From Alectoria sarmentosa (taxonomy: Eukaryota > Ascomycota > Lecanoromycetes > Lecanorales > Parmeliaceae): a stretch of 42,059 nucleotides of DNA. Location: NCBI GenBank assembly GCA_009733775.1, contig WOGZ01000290.1, positions 1 through 42,059 of the forward strand, written 5' to 3'. The translations under genes and the position numbers were made by a program. Every line of letters starts with the position of its first letter. Position 1 is the stretch's first letter. The notes under the pieces were generated by a model. It was not told the origin of the DNA, ran no database searches, and worked only from the letters and a program-made list of their open reading frames with translations. Positions 10,521 through 21,699 of the stretch are shown here, one piece after another.

Positions 10521-13500
10521 AAACTTCGAGTTCAAATCAATTAAAAAGTTAAAGAAATAATCTGATAATGTTGACGCAATTATAACGATTATTTAATCAA
10601 AAATCGCTCGTTGCTTCATCGCCTATATTGCTTTTATTGCTTTTGTCGCTTTTAAAATAACTTTCGAGCTCATCGCAAGTTCTGACGTCTTAAATAAAAA
10701 GGTTTATAAAATTATTAAATTCAAAATTATCGATAGAGCGCAGGTTATTACTTTATTCATTGCAATAACAATGTCTTTTCTTTGACTTCGAAATTGTGTA
10801 TACATTTAACACATGATTTACATCTTTTTAATTTTCAAGATCTTTGAACCTTTTTAATTTTCACGCTTTGTGAATAATCTTATTGATAATTATATAATTA
10901 TCGATTTCGAAAACATCGAATTTGAATATAAAATGAATAATGTTAAGCGCATTTTAACTCTTCGAGACGTTTGATTCGTATTTAATTATGATTTTAATTT
11001 CATTTTTAAAGAACAATTGAAGGAGCAAGGATTTTCTTTGATTTTTGTTTTCGATGATATTATCGTCGAAAAACAGCGTTTTTTTTTCAAACGTATTTAA
11101 AATCGTTTATATGCACTCGATATTTGAAAGAAAACTCTTTTAATCTTAACAATCATCAATGAAGAGATTCTCGTTTATGATGAGTTCTTAATTGAATTTA
11201 TCTTTGACAATCAAAAGTCTCAACCTCTGTCGAAACCTCAAATTAATAAAATAACCTTTCATATATAACACGCACGTTACAATCATTTAAATGTTTAAAA
11301 CCTCAAAAAGTTAATCAAAATGTGCGTTGAAATAAACTTCTTCATTTCATTTCTCGACGATATTTGCGAATTATGTTTTATAATCAATATGCGAGTGAAA
11401 TCACATAAGCGACACATTGTTTTTGAAAAATAACAAAACGATTTAATTTATAACGACCTTTAGGGTTTATTTGATGCTTTTTGAGATGATTTTAAATAAA
11501 TAATCATCTTTTTTAATAATAAAACCCTTCGATTTGACGTTTATTTATTATTCAATAAGTTTGATTCAACAATTCTTATCGCGTTTAAGATGTTTTTTAA
11601 TGATTCAAAACATAGCGATAATAAGTGTATTCGCTTTTGCATTGATTGTGATATTAAATTCGATAATTATCAAATAAAAGCCTTTCGATTATTTAAAAAT
11701 ATTATTTAAAAAAACATCGTGTTTGATAATTTTCAAATGAATAATAAATTTGAACGTTTAAATGTTATCATTTAACGTAAAATAAGCGTTATATTTAAAA
11801 AAAAAAAATTGTCTCAAAAATATTAAATAAAATTCATTTGAGCGATTAATATTTTTCGCAATATTCAATTTGTTATCGATTATAACGTTATTTTATTCGA
11901 AATTAATATCGATTCTTTTTCTGATATATCTCATTTACGCATTATCAATTAAATCGATTATTATCAAATTATGTTTCGCAATATTGATTAAAAGAAATAT
12001 TAAAATCGCGTCGTTAAAGAGCGTCTTTTAGAATATCAAGATAAGAATTATCGCATACTTTTAAATAACGATGAAATAATTATTATTTTTAATGTTAATT
12101 AAATCGATAACGTCTCTTTTAAGTTCATCTTTTTCAAATTAAACATCGTTATCGTCGAAAAACAAATTAACGTTTATCGCAATAAGCGTAAACTCGTTGA
12201 AGACATCGAGCATTAAGATTATTTATTTTTTTATTTATTTATAATTTCAAAGAAGAAGCGTCAAAAGACGCATATAATTATCGAAAAAAAAGTTGATAAT
12301 TTATTTAATTTCATCTCAATTTCAAAAAGGATTTCGCTAGAAGTCGTAATCGCTTCAAACGTATCTAATTTAAAATTTGTAATAAAACGATCGTTTGATA
12401 CGATTAACGACAATATTATAATTTCTTTATTTTCATTTATATCGACGATTAGGTTTATTATTCGCTTTATAATCAATAAAGCTCTCGAATTTGTTTTCAT
12501 TATAAAATCGTTCGAAATTACGAGATTATATCGAAATTTCATTTCGAATCTTCTCGCTTTATTGATAAAAGCCGCTCTTATTAAACTTTATAAATCTCGA
12601 AATTTCAAAAAAATCATAATGAATTTTTATCGCAAAATGCATTAATAAATGATTATGCAAAACGAAATCAATTTTCTCATCATTAATGACATTTGAATCT
12701 TAATGAATTTATTTTCGAATGCGCGTGTCTTGAGAGGCAAATGAGTTTATAAAATCAAAAAAGATCTTATCGACGAAATCGTATAATATAAAGTTTATTG
12801 AATAATTTATAATTTCGAATAATGAAAAGAAATCGACTTTAATAAAACTTTCGTCTCGATAATTAAATTTATAAATTATAAAGTTATTTTCGTTTTTGCG
12901 ATAATTTTGAATTAAAAGCTTGAATAAATAAATGTTAAAATCGTTTTTTTATATGACGATGTCGAGAAGATAATTTATGTGATGTAATTTATGAAATTTG
13001 AAATCAAAAATAAAAAGAGCAAGGTTTACAAGTTTATAAAAACGTTATACGATTTAAAATAATTCTCGAGAGTTTAATATAATACTCTCACAACGTATCT
13101 CAAAAAATTGAATTTCGAATTTATCGTTGTTGATCTTTCGATGTTTATTAATAACATTATTATTATCGCCATTTATATAAATGACATTTTATTTATGAAT
13201 TTCGATAAAGTCGACATTTAAACGATTAAGAATAGACTTTATAAGAAATTTGAGATAATCGATTTAAATTTATGCACTTATTATCTCGATATAACGATTA
13301 TAAAAAATCGTGTTAATCGCATCTTGCGCCTTGAATAAACAATTTATATCGAAAAGTTTTTTATCGATTATGACATGATCGAATCAGCGGTTATCTTAAC
13401 ATTCATTATTAATAATAAGTTTCATATCGTCGAAAATGATTTCGTGATCATTGAAAAATCTCATTACGTTTATTAATTTGTCGTTGGTTTTTTAATATAT

Positions 13501-14840
13501 GCGATGTTGAGCACGCGCTCGAATATCGCCTTCGCAATTTTAATAATCTTTTGATATAATTCGAATTTTGATGTTTTTCATTGAAGCGCAGTTAAACGCA
13601 TCTTTCGATATTTTAATTATACGAAAAATTAACAACTTATGTTTCGAAACGATTTTAAACTTTTCGCAAATTATATCGACGCTGATTGAATAAACGATTA
13701 AGATATTCGACGTTTCACTTTTGAATACGTCTTTGATATAAACAATACGATAATTAATTAATCCTTCAAATAATAATTTATAATAACGTTTTCAATTTAT
13801 AAAATTGAATATATTAATTAAATTTAAATTATTAAAAAAACGATTTGATTGCGCGAACTTTTCAATTAATTCAATTTAAGCGTTAAATGCTCTCAAATAA
13901 TGATGATTTATTACGATAATTAAAACGTCATAGCGCTGATCAAAAACCCTCAATTTCATATTCGTATCAAACATATTAACATTCAACATCATTATATATG
14001 AAAACAAGTTATCGCCGAGAATATCGCTTTAAAATATGTTTTTATCGATTAACAAATAATCGACGACCTTATTAAAGCCCTCTTCAAGAACAAATTCGAG
14101 AGATTTCGTTAATTAATCGAATTGAAGCATCGCTTATAAATGATCTCTCGCGTCAATTTTAGAGAAGTCGTTATTATAATTTTAAGGAAATTATTATTAT
14201 AATTTCAGGAAAATAATTATTATTCAATTTTAGAAGAGTAATCATTATTCGTGGAGTTAATTCAATGTCATTATTCAATTGCTTTAAAAGAGCGATTTCA
14301 TTGATTCTCACATTTCGGGTGATCGATCGAATTTATTCGCAGAACCTCAATTATCAATCTTGACGTCCTTTGCGAATAAACTCTTATTTATTAAAACTCA
14401 ATTTAAAGCTGATTTGTCGTTATTGTATTTATAATCACAAACTTTGCGAGCTTCGTTTCGAAAAACTTATATTTACGTGCGATTCAAATTTGAAAATTGT
14501 ATCGTCATCAAAAAGGTCGCTATCGCCAAAAATTGCCCAGTTATTCACGAAATTCTTCAATAACATGACTTTTAAATGCTTTTAAACGTCATCACAATTA
14601 TCATATTCATGCTTTTAAACGTTATTATCGTTATCATCATCATCATCATCATTATCGTAATGTATCGATCGCAACTTGCATACATCTTATCAGTCATTAT
14701 TGCTAAACACCAATACTCTGAAACGATCTTTATAAACCTTGCGATCGATCGCATGCATGCATATGCAATTCGAAATATTTCTTTCAATCGAAACATTATC
14801 TTCACATATATTCTTCGATTATGTGTTGATCGATTTTTGA

Positions 14841-14955
14841 TGTGCATCAGATAAATTGAAAATAAATTTGTTAAAAAACGATTTTTCGTCAAAAAGTGGA
14901 ATTTTTTTTATGTGACATCGTGACGGATATATTCAAAAGAACATAATCGTTTTCA
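14841..14955 (+). repeat. Conserved 3' block of the copia elements
   Basis: A block of about 115 bp beginning GTGCATCAGATAAATTG and holding ACGATTTTTCGTC and TGTGACATCGTGACG. It is nearly unchanged in elements A, B (20899-21016, inverted), C (35417-35535) and E (2567-2680), although E belongs to a different LTR subfamily. Possibly a cis-acting RNA or DNA element. Confidence 0.7.
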
Positions 14956-15100
14956 GATTTCGATTTTTTTTTCGGATTCGACTTTTCTTCGGATTTTCAT
15001 TGTTTTTATTCGATTTTGAATATCGCGAGTTTCGAATCTCGTGTTTTAAAATTTGGGTGTTTTAAAGGGTATAGGGGGTGGTAAGAGGGTATAAGATGTT

Positions 15101-15325
15101 TTCACGCTTATAATTCGACGCTACGATTCACTTTTGTTATTCGACGCTAATTTTCACGATTATAACCCGACGCTACGATTCACTTTTGCTATTCGACGTT
15201 AATTTTCACGATTATAACCCAACGCTACGATTCACTTTTGTTATCTGACGCTGATTTTTCACGATTATAACCCGACGTTCCGATTTACTTTTGTTATCCG
15301 ACATTAATTTTCATTTTTACAATTC
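15101..15325 (+). repeat. 52-bp minisatellite, about four units
   Basis: Units start at 15121, 15173, 15225 and 15278, each beginning CTACGATTCACTTTTG (the last is divergent and partial); the third is 53 bp. A partial unit precedes them. Element C has about two units and element B one at the same place, so copy number varies within the family. Confidence 0.85.
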
Positions 15326-15350
15326 GGAATTTAGATTTAAAAAGATTCGA

Positions 15351-15361
15351 GCGAAGGGGAA
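15351..15361 (+). other. Polypurine tract of element A
   Basis: GCGAAGGGGAA directly before the 3' LTR. Equivalents are GCGAAGGAGAG in B (minus strand, 20675-20665) and GCGAAAAGAAA in C (35806-35816). It primes plus-strand DNA synthesis in LTR elements. Confidence 0.75.
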
Positions 15362-15505
15362 TATTGAAATTCGAATCACGTGACGCCAAGCCTTGACGAT
15401 CACGTGCGCACTAATATTCACTTAATGCGCCCGTATATAAATCGCTCTTTCTTTCGTAATACTCTTAGAGTAATACAATTAAGTGTCCTATTCCATATTT
15501 TAACA
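15362..15505 (+). repeat. 144-bp 3' LTR of copia element A
   Basis: Same length as the 5' LTR; starts TATTGAAATTCG, where the first G of TG has become A, and ends TTTTAACA. It is followed by GAATT, matching the bases before the 5' LTR. Confidence 0.95.
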
Positions 15506-16223
15506 GAATTTAAGATATTCGTTTCGACGATTATCATCGTAAAATTGAAATTGATCAAATTTTATAATCATAATGATAAAATGTTATTGATAATGAATAA
15601 AAAATTCGATGATAAAGTTTTAATTTCTTTTTTTAAGGGATTTTTGAGATTAAAACGTCAATTTTGATATATAAAGTTTATTATTTTTGATTTCAAATAA
15701 GCTTTTAAGCGTTTAAATGATAATGAAATCAATTTTGAATTGTTTTAAACGATGATTAAATTGATAATAATGTTGATATTCAATTATTTAATTTATTTCA
15801 TTAATTCGATACATCGTTAAAAATATAAATTATCAAATTAATGAAATGTCATGAAAATAAAAATGCATTTTTTTTATTTATTTAATGTGTTTCACGCAAA
15901 AAAGTTGATAATGTTATAAAAACCTTATTATAATTCAATCACACGATCGTAAATCGCATGCGATTTCGATTAAAAGCGAATAATTTCGGTTCGTCGAGAA
16001 TTAAAAGACTTTTAACCCTCGAATTTCGAATTATAATCATTCAAATTTAAAAATTATCTTACAAATAAAAATTGTTCATTTTAAAAAAATTAATAAATAA
16101 AGATTTTTATAATTGATTGTTTCATTGCGATGAGTATAAAATGCCTAAAAATAATTATAATCATAATAATAAATAAATAAATCATGTTTGTAACGATCGT
16201 CGGACAAACTCGGGCTCATAACC
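15506..16223 (-). other. Leader and start of copia element D
   Basis: Continuation of D on the other side of element A. The part at about 15735-16223 aligns with the D' leader at 16349-16838. The least mutated primer-binding site of the window lies at its right end (16205-16223). No coding sequence was recognised; 15506-15734 may hold the beginning of gag. The plus-strand frame 15380-15667 crosses the A/D junction and is spurious. Confidence 0.7.
16205..16223 (-). other. Primer-binding site of copia element D
   Basis: The plus strand reads CAAACTCGGGCTCATAACC, whose inner GGGCTCATAACC equals the anticodon arm of fungal initiator-Met tRNA. This copy is almost free of transitions and defines the family primer site. 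It borders the LTR at 16224. Confidence 0.8.
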
Positions 16224-16348
16224 TGTGAAAATATGATATAAAACATTTAATTGTATTAATTTAAGAGTGCTATGAAGGAAAGTGCGATTTATGTTATAAA
16301 CGCATACGTTCATATCACGTGACCTATCAAGTGACCTGAATTTCGACA
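16224..16348 (-). repeat. 125-bp copia LTR, subfamily 2 (5' LTR of D)
   Basis: Inverted LTR from TGTGAAAATATGA to GAATTTCGACA, next to the primer-binding site on its left, so it is the 5' LTR of a minus-strand element. It shares a 12-bp segment with the LTR at 3062-3186 that the D' LTR lacks. Its right half is similar to the 144-bp subfamily. Confidence 0.88.
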
Positions 16349-16951
16349 ATTTTGAGTTATTTTATACGATGATCAAATTGATAATAATGTTAACATTTAA
16401 TTATTCAATTTATGTTATTGATTCGATATATCGTTGAGAATATAAATCATTAATTTAATAAAATGTCATAAAAATAAGAACGCATTTTTCTTTATTTAAT
16501 GTGTTTTATATAAAGAAATTAACAATGTTATAAAGACCTTATTGTGATTTAATCGTATAATCGTAAATCATATGCGATTTCGATTAAAAGCGAATAATTT
16601 CGATTCATTAAAAGTTGAAAGGTTTTTAATTCTCGAATTTCGAATCATGATTATTTAAATTCAAAGATCATTTTGTAAATGAGAATTGTTTATTTTAAAA
16701 AGATTAATGAATAAAGATTTTTTATAATTGATTGTTTCATTGCGATGAATATGAAATGTTTAAAAATAATTATAATCATAATGATGAATAGATAAATTAT
16801 GTTTATAACGATCGTCGAGCAAATTCGAATTTATAATCTGTGAAAATATGATGTAAAACACTTAATTGTATTAATCTAAAAGTGTTATAAAGAAAAGTGT
16901 GATCTATGCTATGAGCGCATGCGCCCGTGTCACGTGACCTGAATTTCGACA
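16349..16951 (-). mobile_element. Copia fragment D': 5' LTR and leader
   Basis: LTR at 16839-16951 (113 bp, the 12-bp-shorter form), primer-binding site at 16820-16838 and about 470 bp of leader, all minus strand. It ends exactly where the D LTR begins, and its leader aligns with the D leader. The simplest reading is that D inserted into the D' leader; the rest of D' is not in the window. A tandem duplication of LTR plus leader is the alternative, but the LTR length difference argues for two separate copies. The minus frame 16803-16994 is non-coding LTR sequence. Confidence 0.75.
16839..16951 (-). repeat. 113-bp copia LTR (5' LTR of D')
   Basis: TGTGAAAATATGA to GAATTTCGACA, inverted. It differs from the LTR at 16224 by transitions and by lack of the 12-bp segment. 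It contains GTCACGTGAC. The following AAAAT (16952-16956) is the candidate right target duplication in G1; its partner is not in the window. Confidence 0.85.
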
Positions 16952-19900
16952 AAAATCTCTGAAATAAAAAGACATATTCGATTTTTAAACTCATTAATAA
17001 GCGTTAACAAAGCCTTTCGTGTGCTTATAGCAATAAAATAGTCAAACGATACGAAAGTATAATTTTTCAAGGCATAAACTCAAGTTGATTAAGATTTTGA
17101 TATGAATATCATATTTTTAAGGCTTGTGCGTTTATTAGATTTTTATATTAATTTGTTTTTTAAAATCGAATTCAAAGATTTTTTTATGCGTATTATCGAT
17201 TATAAAAACACTATTTTTAAGTATTAAATTTAATTGAATATCGAAATGGAAAATGTATAAAGAAATATTAGATGTTTTATTATTTCGAAAGTCATATTAA
17301 TTAATAAAAATGATCGTTTCGAATATCTTAATTTAATTTTCGAAATTTCATGATTATATTCGATCGATGTCTTCATTTTCATTCATCAATTCATTATTTA
17401 TATTAATGATAAATCTGTTAACGAGAAGGTTCGTGATGTGATAGATTCGAAAATAATTTTTTGTAAAAATTACAATTTATTGATGTATTCGAAAATTATC
17501 ATGATTATTTTAAAGCCTTCGCGGAAAATTATTATAAATGAAATTATCGAAGATTTTTCGGAAGATTTTTTGAAAAGTTTTGATTTTAAAAACGACCTAT
17601 TTGATGTGAAGAAATTTTAAAGAAATTTTTAATAAATTAATGCTATTTTAAATAAGACGTTAAAAAATTAAGATATATTTATGCCCGTTTTAAAAATATC
17701 GAAACTTTTATAATTATGCCTTTGCTTAAAGTTTCGAATATTCTTTCACGAGTCATTAAGATCCTTCTTTCAAATTAATTTATCGAAACTTTCAACGTAT
17801 CAAATATTCTTATATCAGTTTTTTTAAAAATGTTTTTACGACAAGCATTTTTTATTAAGATAATAATTAAAAGTCTTTCGCAGCAATCATTTTTAGGACT
17901 TAAAGAATTTGAGAAATGAGTTTTTCAATTAAGACTCGCATTTGTTTTCGATTTTTTTATTATTATCGAAATATAAAGAATACGTGTATTGTAATTATTA
18001 TGATAATATCGTTATCTCAATTGTGAGAATCTTATTAATTTATTTTATATCGATTTTATCACGCATCATATTCGAATCACTTTGAAAACCAAATCTGCTT
18101 TTTTAAAGTCTCAAAAAAAATGATTTGTTTATATCGAGTGATGATTGCGAAAATTAATATAAAACGAATTGAAAAAAGAAATGTATAAGTTTATAAAATC
18201 GACGAACGAACGTTTTTCTTTATGAAACGCATATGTTATAATGATAAACAAAGTCGAGAATTCAAAACTTAATAATGAATTTAAAATAACATTCGATTAT
18301 TTTAAAATAATAAAAAAAAAATTAAACGCACATCTCGAGCTTAATTTTAAAATATATAATTATCTTTCAAATTTCAAACATGGTTATTTTTTTTCAGCGG
18401 ATTTGAAATATGTTTATTTTATCATTTCTTTGCATTTTAAAAATCGACATTATTTTATTTTTACAATCTTTAAAATAGGTTAAATATAGTTTATGAGAAT
18501 ATAATAAAGATTACAATTTGTAAGCTTTATTATAATAAAGTTTGTATATAAAGCTTTCGATTTCATTTCAATTTCAAATTTCGAGTCATTTTTATTACAC
18601 TTAGCGAATTCGACAATCTCATCATTTATCATCTTTTATATAAATGAATTTTTCGATGATTTTCGAAATTTCGAGAATCTCTTTTATTTCTTATAAGATC
18701 ATTTCTTTTTTAAAATTAAATAAAATAAATTTTTATTTTCATTTAAGAAATTTCGATTATTTGTTATGAAAATTAAGACTTTTGATATGATATATAAAAT
18801 CGAAAAAAGAGTGCATATCTTTTAGAAAAGAATAATCAAAATAATTTGATATTTTATGTTAATCAATTAATCAGAAGTGAGGAGATTTTTTGATATAATA
18901 AGTATTATAAAAAAATGAGTGAAGAATTTTGCGAAAATAATTAGGTTTTTATCACGATTGATAAAAAAGATCGAATAAAAATGAACTTAATCAAAATAAT
19001 CGTTTTTCGAAATTTTAAAAATTAAATGTTTTATAAAAACAGAAATGTATAAAATTGATTTGAAAATAATCATTCATTTTTATATAAACGCATTAAAATT
19101 TGTCCTAGAATTGATTATTATTTAATTTCAATTTGTTTCTCGAATCGACACTTTAATTATCGTAGTAAAAGTAAGTGCCTCTTTATGAGAAGCTTTTCAT
19201 ATTATGATATTCAAAATTATTTCGAAGTCTATCGCAACAAAAAAGGATATCAAAAAAAATATTAAAATTTCTATTTTATATAATTCATTTACTTTTAACA
19301 TTATTTAACGAAAATATTTCACTTATAAGCGAGAGCTTTGCGTTATTATTACATTTTATTCAAAATATGATTATTTATATAAGCACTTTTATTATTCAAT
19401 TGTGATTCATATCGATTATAAATCTTTTATTCATTTTTTGATATCGAATTTGTATAAAGGCGTCTATAAACATTAAGCAAACAAATTGAAACATTTTAAA
19501 TTTATTATCGAATACATTTTAAAATCTCGCAATAAAATAATCGACGAATTATTTAAAATTTTATTCGATTTAAAATGTTCACAATTTTTTATAATTATTT
19601 AAATATAGCGAAAATTTGATTTTCAAAAACTTAAGTGAATTTGAAAGAATGAGAAAAACGGATTCGACTCATTTTTAATAATTTTATTTATTTCGAAACA
19701 ATTAAAAATCTGTGATAAAAGAACGTTATATAATATGTTAATATTTTTTTTAAAAGCAATGACATTAAGATCGAAAGGGATTATGTTTGTAAAAGCCTTT
19801 AATAAAACATTTTTTGATTCGTGAATCGAATATTATCGCAACAATATATGGTTCGAAAACGTATATCGATTTTTTATAAAAGCATTCGAAGCTTTTAATC

Positions 19901-20520
19901 TCATTATCGCTTTATTTCGTAAGATTTATAAATATAAAATTGTATATTATATTCTATAAATTTAAAAAAAAAAATACTTATCGTGCGTATCGAAAAGAAA
20001 AGTTTTCACATTATTATAAAAATCTTATAATCAAATTGAATATTAAATTAAAGCAAACACATTAATTCGCCTTCGAAAATGTTATTGATCAAATTAATTT
20101 TAAAATATTGAGAAGTATATTATAAGGTGTTTAAAATGCGCGAAATACGAATTTATCGCTCGATTTCAGTTATTAAATTTTATTATAATCACATATTCAT
20201 TTCAATTATAAAAAATGAATTTTATAAAATCGTTTTCAATTATTAAAACAAAAAATGCATATATTTTCAACATAATTTGCTATTTTTCATGATTTAACAT
20301 CTTATTTATTATTAAAGTAATTAATATCGAAAACGTAATTTAATATCTAAAACTCGTTTTTATAATATATCGAAAATTTTATATAATATATTGCGATCGA
20401 GAACATCATTTTTTTAATAAAAAACTTCGAGAATTTCTTCGAGATAAGGGGATATAAATCATTTACAATTTATCGAGATTTTTCAAAAACATTAAAATAA
20501 TGAGATCTTTTAATCGATTG
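16952..20520 (+). pseudogene. Ty3/gypsy pol, first part of G1
   Basis: Decayed gypsy polyprotein entered in mid-gene because D' cut off its 5' side. 16957-17030 matches F2 at 41766-41845. RT begins in the open frame 18241-18483, whose end ADLKYVYF...NRHYFIFTI is the gypsy block after the first catalytic Asp; the next frame positions 18481-18507 read stop-I-stop-FMRI-stop-stop, where Gln is expected. The YMDD counterpart at 18637-18648 reads Y-I-N-E. RNase H is seen at about 19270-19340 (SFTFN, then stop, RKYFTYKRE). Integrase continues to 20520, ending in RSFNRLLE across the B junction. Protease (about 17640-18050) was not confirmed. The 17438-17620 frame is part of the same remnant. Confidence 0.85.
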
Positions 20521-20664
20521 TGTCAAAATATAAAGTAAAACACTTAATTGTATTGCTTTAAGAGTATTACGAAAAAAAGAGCGATTTATATACGAGCGCA
20601 TTAAACGCATATTAATGCGCACGTGATCGTCAAGATTTGACGTTATATGATTCGAATTTCAACA
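20521..20664 (-). repeat. 144-bp 3' LTR of copia element B
   Basis: Plus strand runs from TGTCAAAATATAAAG to GAATTTCAACA. The purine tract, read on the minus strand, abuts it at 20665, which identifies it as the 3' LTR. Confidence 0.93.
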
Positions 20665-20702
20665 CTCTCCTTCGCTCGAATCTTCTTAAATTTAAATTTC
20701 GA

Positions 20703-20770
20703 ATTGTAAAAGTGAAAATTAACGTCGAATAATAAAAGTAAATCGTAGCGTCGGGTTATAAGCGTGAAAT
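20703..20770 (-). repeat. Single unit of the 52-bp minisatellite in B
   Basis: One copy, inverted, of the unit repeated in A (15101-15325) and C (35660-35780): it contains AAAAGTAAATCGTAGCGTCG. It marks the one-unit allele. Confidence 0.75.
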
Positions 20771-20898
20771 CACCCCATATTTCTTTATCATCCCCTATAT
20801 CTTCTAAAGCACTCAAATTTCAAAACACGAAATTCGAAATTCGCGATATTTAAAATCGGGTAAAAACAGTGAAAATCCGAAGAAAATCGAAATCTGAA

Positions 20899-21016
20899 AA
20901 CGACTATGTCCTTTTGAACATATTCGTCACGATGTCACATAAAAAAAATTCCATTTTTTGACGAAAAACCGTTTTTTGACAAATTTATTTTCAATTTATT
21001 TAATGCACATCAAAAA
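20899..21016 (-). repeat. Conserved 3' block in element B
   Basis: Inverted counterpart of A 14841-14955, including CGTCACGATGTCACAT. It is clearly less diverged than the flanking 3' region of B. Confidence 0.65.
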
Positions 21017-21699
21017 TCGAGCGACACATGATCGATAAATATATATAAAAGTAAATTTTCGATTGAACGAAATGTTTCGAATTATATATGTATGCATGCG
21101 ATCGATTATAAGGTCTACGAAAGTCGTTTTAAAATATTAATGTTTAACAATAATAATTGATAAAGTGTATATAAGTTGCGATCGATACATTGCGATAATA
21201 ATGATAACGTTTAAAAGCATAAATATGATAATTATGATAACGTTTAAAAGCATTTAAAAGAAATTTAAACATTATGTTGTTAAAGAATTCTTATAAATAA
21301 TTAAACAAATTTGACGATAACGATTTTTTAAATAATAATATTATTTTCAAATTTGAATCGCACATAAATATAAGTTTTTTAAATAAATGTTCGCAAAGTT
21401 TATAATTATAAATATAATAACGATAAATCAATTTTAAGTTAATTTTAATAAATAAAAGTTTGTTCGCAAAGAACGTTAAGATTGATAATTGAGATTTTGC
21501 GAATAAATTCGATCGATTATTCGAAGTGTGAAGATTAATGAAATCGTTTTTTAATGATTGAATAACAATATCAAATTGATTTCACGAATAATGATTATTT
21601 TTTTAAAATTAAATAATAATTGTTTTTTAAAATTATAATAATAATTCTTTTAAAATTATAATAACGATTTCTTTAAAATTAACGCGAAAGATCATTTAT

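Larger units (their letters stand above)
9030..14140 (+). pseudogene. Ty1/copia gag-pol of element A, decayed
   Basis: Plus-strand polyprotein remnant. Gag (about 9030-10560) has a Ser/Asp/Asn run and an Asn-Arg-Asp basic run. Integrase begins near 11266 with HARYNHLNV and CELC (11365-11376), so the HHCC zinc residues are intact, followed by the catalytic-core block DVYLLFNKFDSTIL. RT spans about 12640-13340, including VYKFIKTLYDLK; the catalytic YVDD is Y-I-N-D at 13174-13185. RNase H follows (SNIAFAI, KRIFRYFNYTKN, NYIDAD) and the frame ends near 14140. The protease was not identified with confidence. Stops replace Gln and Trp (for example TAA before HARYNH). Open frames on the minus strand here are shadows. 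Confidence 0.88.
14141..15350 (+). other. 3' region of copia element A
   Basis: No convincing sense coding. It contains an (ATC)n microsatellite (about 14632-14655), a GCATGC-rich palindromic spot (about 14750-14765), the conserved block at 14841-14955 and the 52-bp minisatellite at 15101-15325. The open frames here (14370-14892, both strands) are not conserved as proteins between copies. Confidence 0.65.
7820..15505 (+). mobile_element. Full-length Ty1/copia element A, 7,686 bp
   Basis: Two 144-bp LTRs in direct orientation (7820-7963, 15362-15505) bound the element. The five bases before it (7815-7819) and after it (15506-15510) are both GAATT, a perfect target-site duplication. Primer-binding site, gag, integrase, RT, RNase H and polypurine tract follow in copia order on the plus strand. 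It is inserted in the 5' part of minus-strand copia element D. It appears the least mutated of the three full-length copies, but every coding domain contains stops. Its LTRs differ at roughly a dozen positions, nearly all transitions, so they cannot be read as a simple clock. Confidence 0.95.

Noticed and set aside
12261..12542. Conserved antisense frame over the integrase-RT linker (also 23258-23581 and 32823-33137)
   Set aside because: Found in all three copies only because they are copies; the sense strand reads the copia linker leading to RT.
14632..14655. Short (ATC)n run as a possible CRISPR-like or regulatory array
   Set aside because: A simple trinucleotide microsatellite without spacers.
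14572..14892. Overlapping open frames on both strands with Met and Ile runs
   Set aside because: They are translations of an (ATC)n microsatellite and the conserved 3' block, not proteins.
15380..15667. 95-codon plus-strand frame
   Set aside because: Begins inside the 3' LTR of A and crosses the insertion junction into antisense D sequence.
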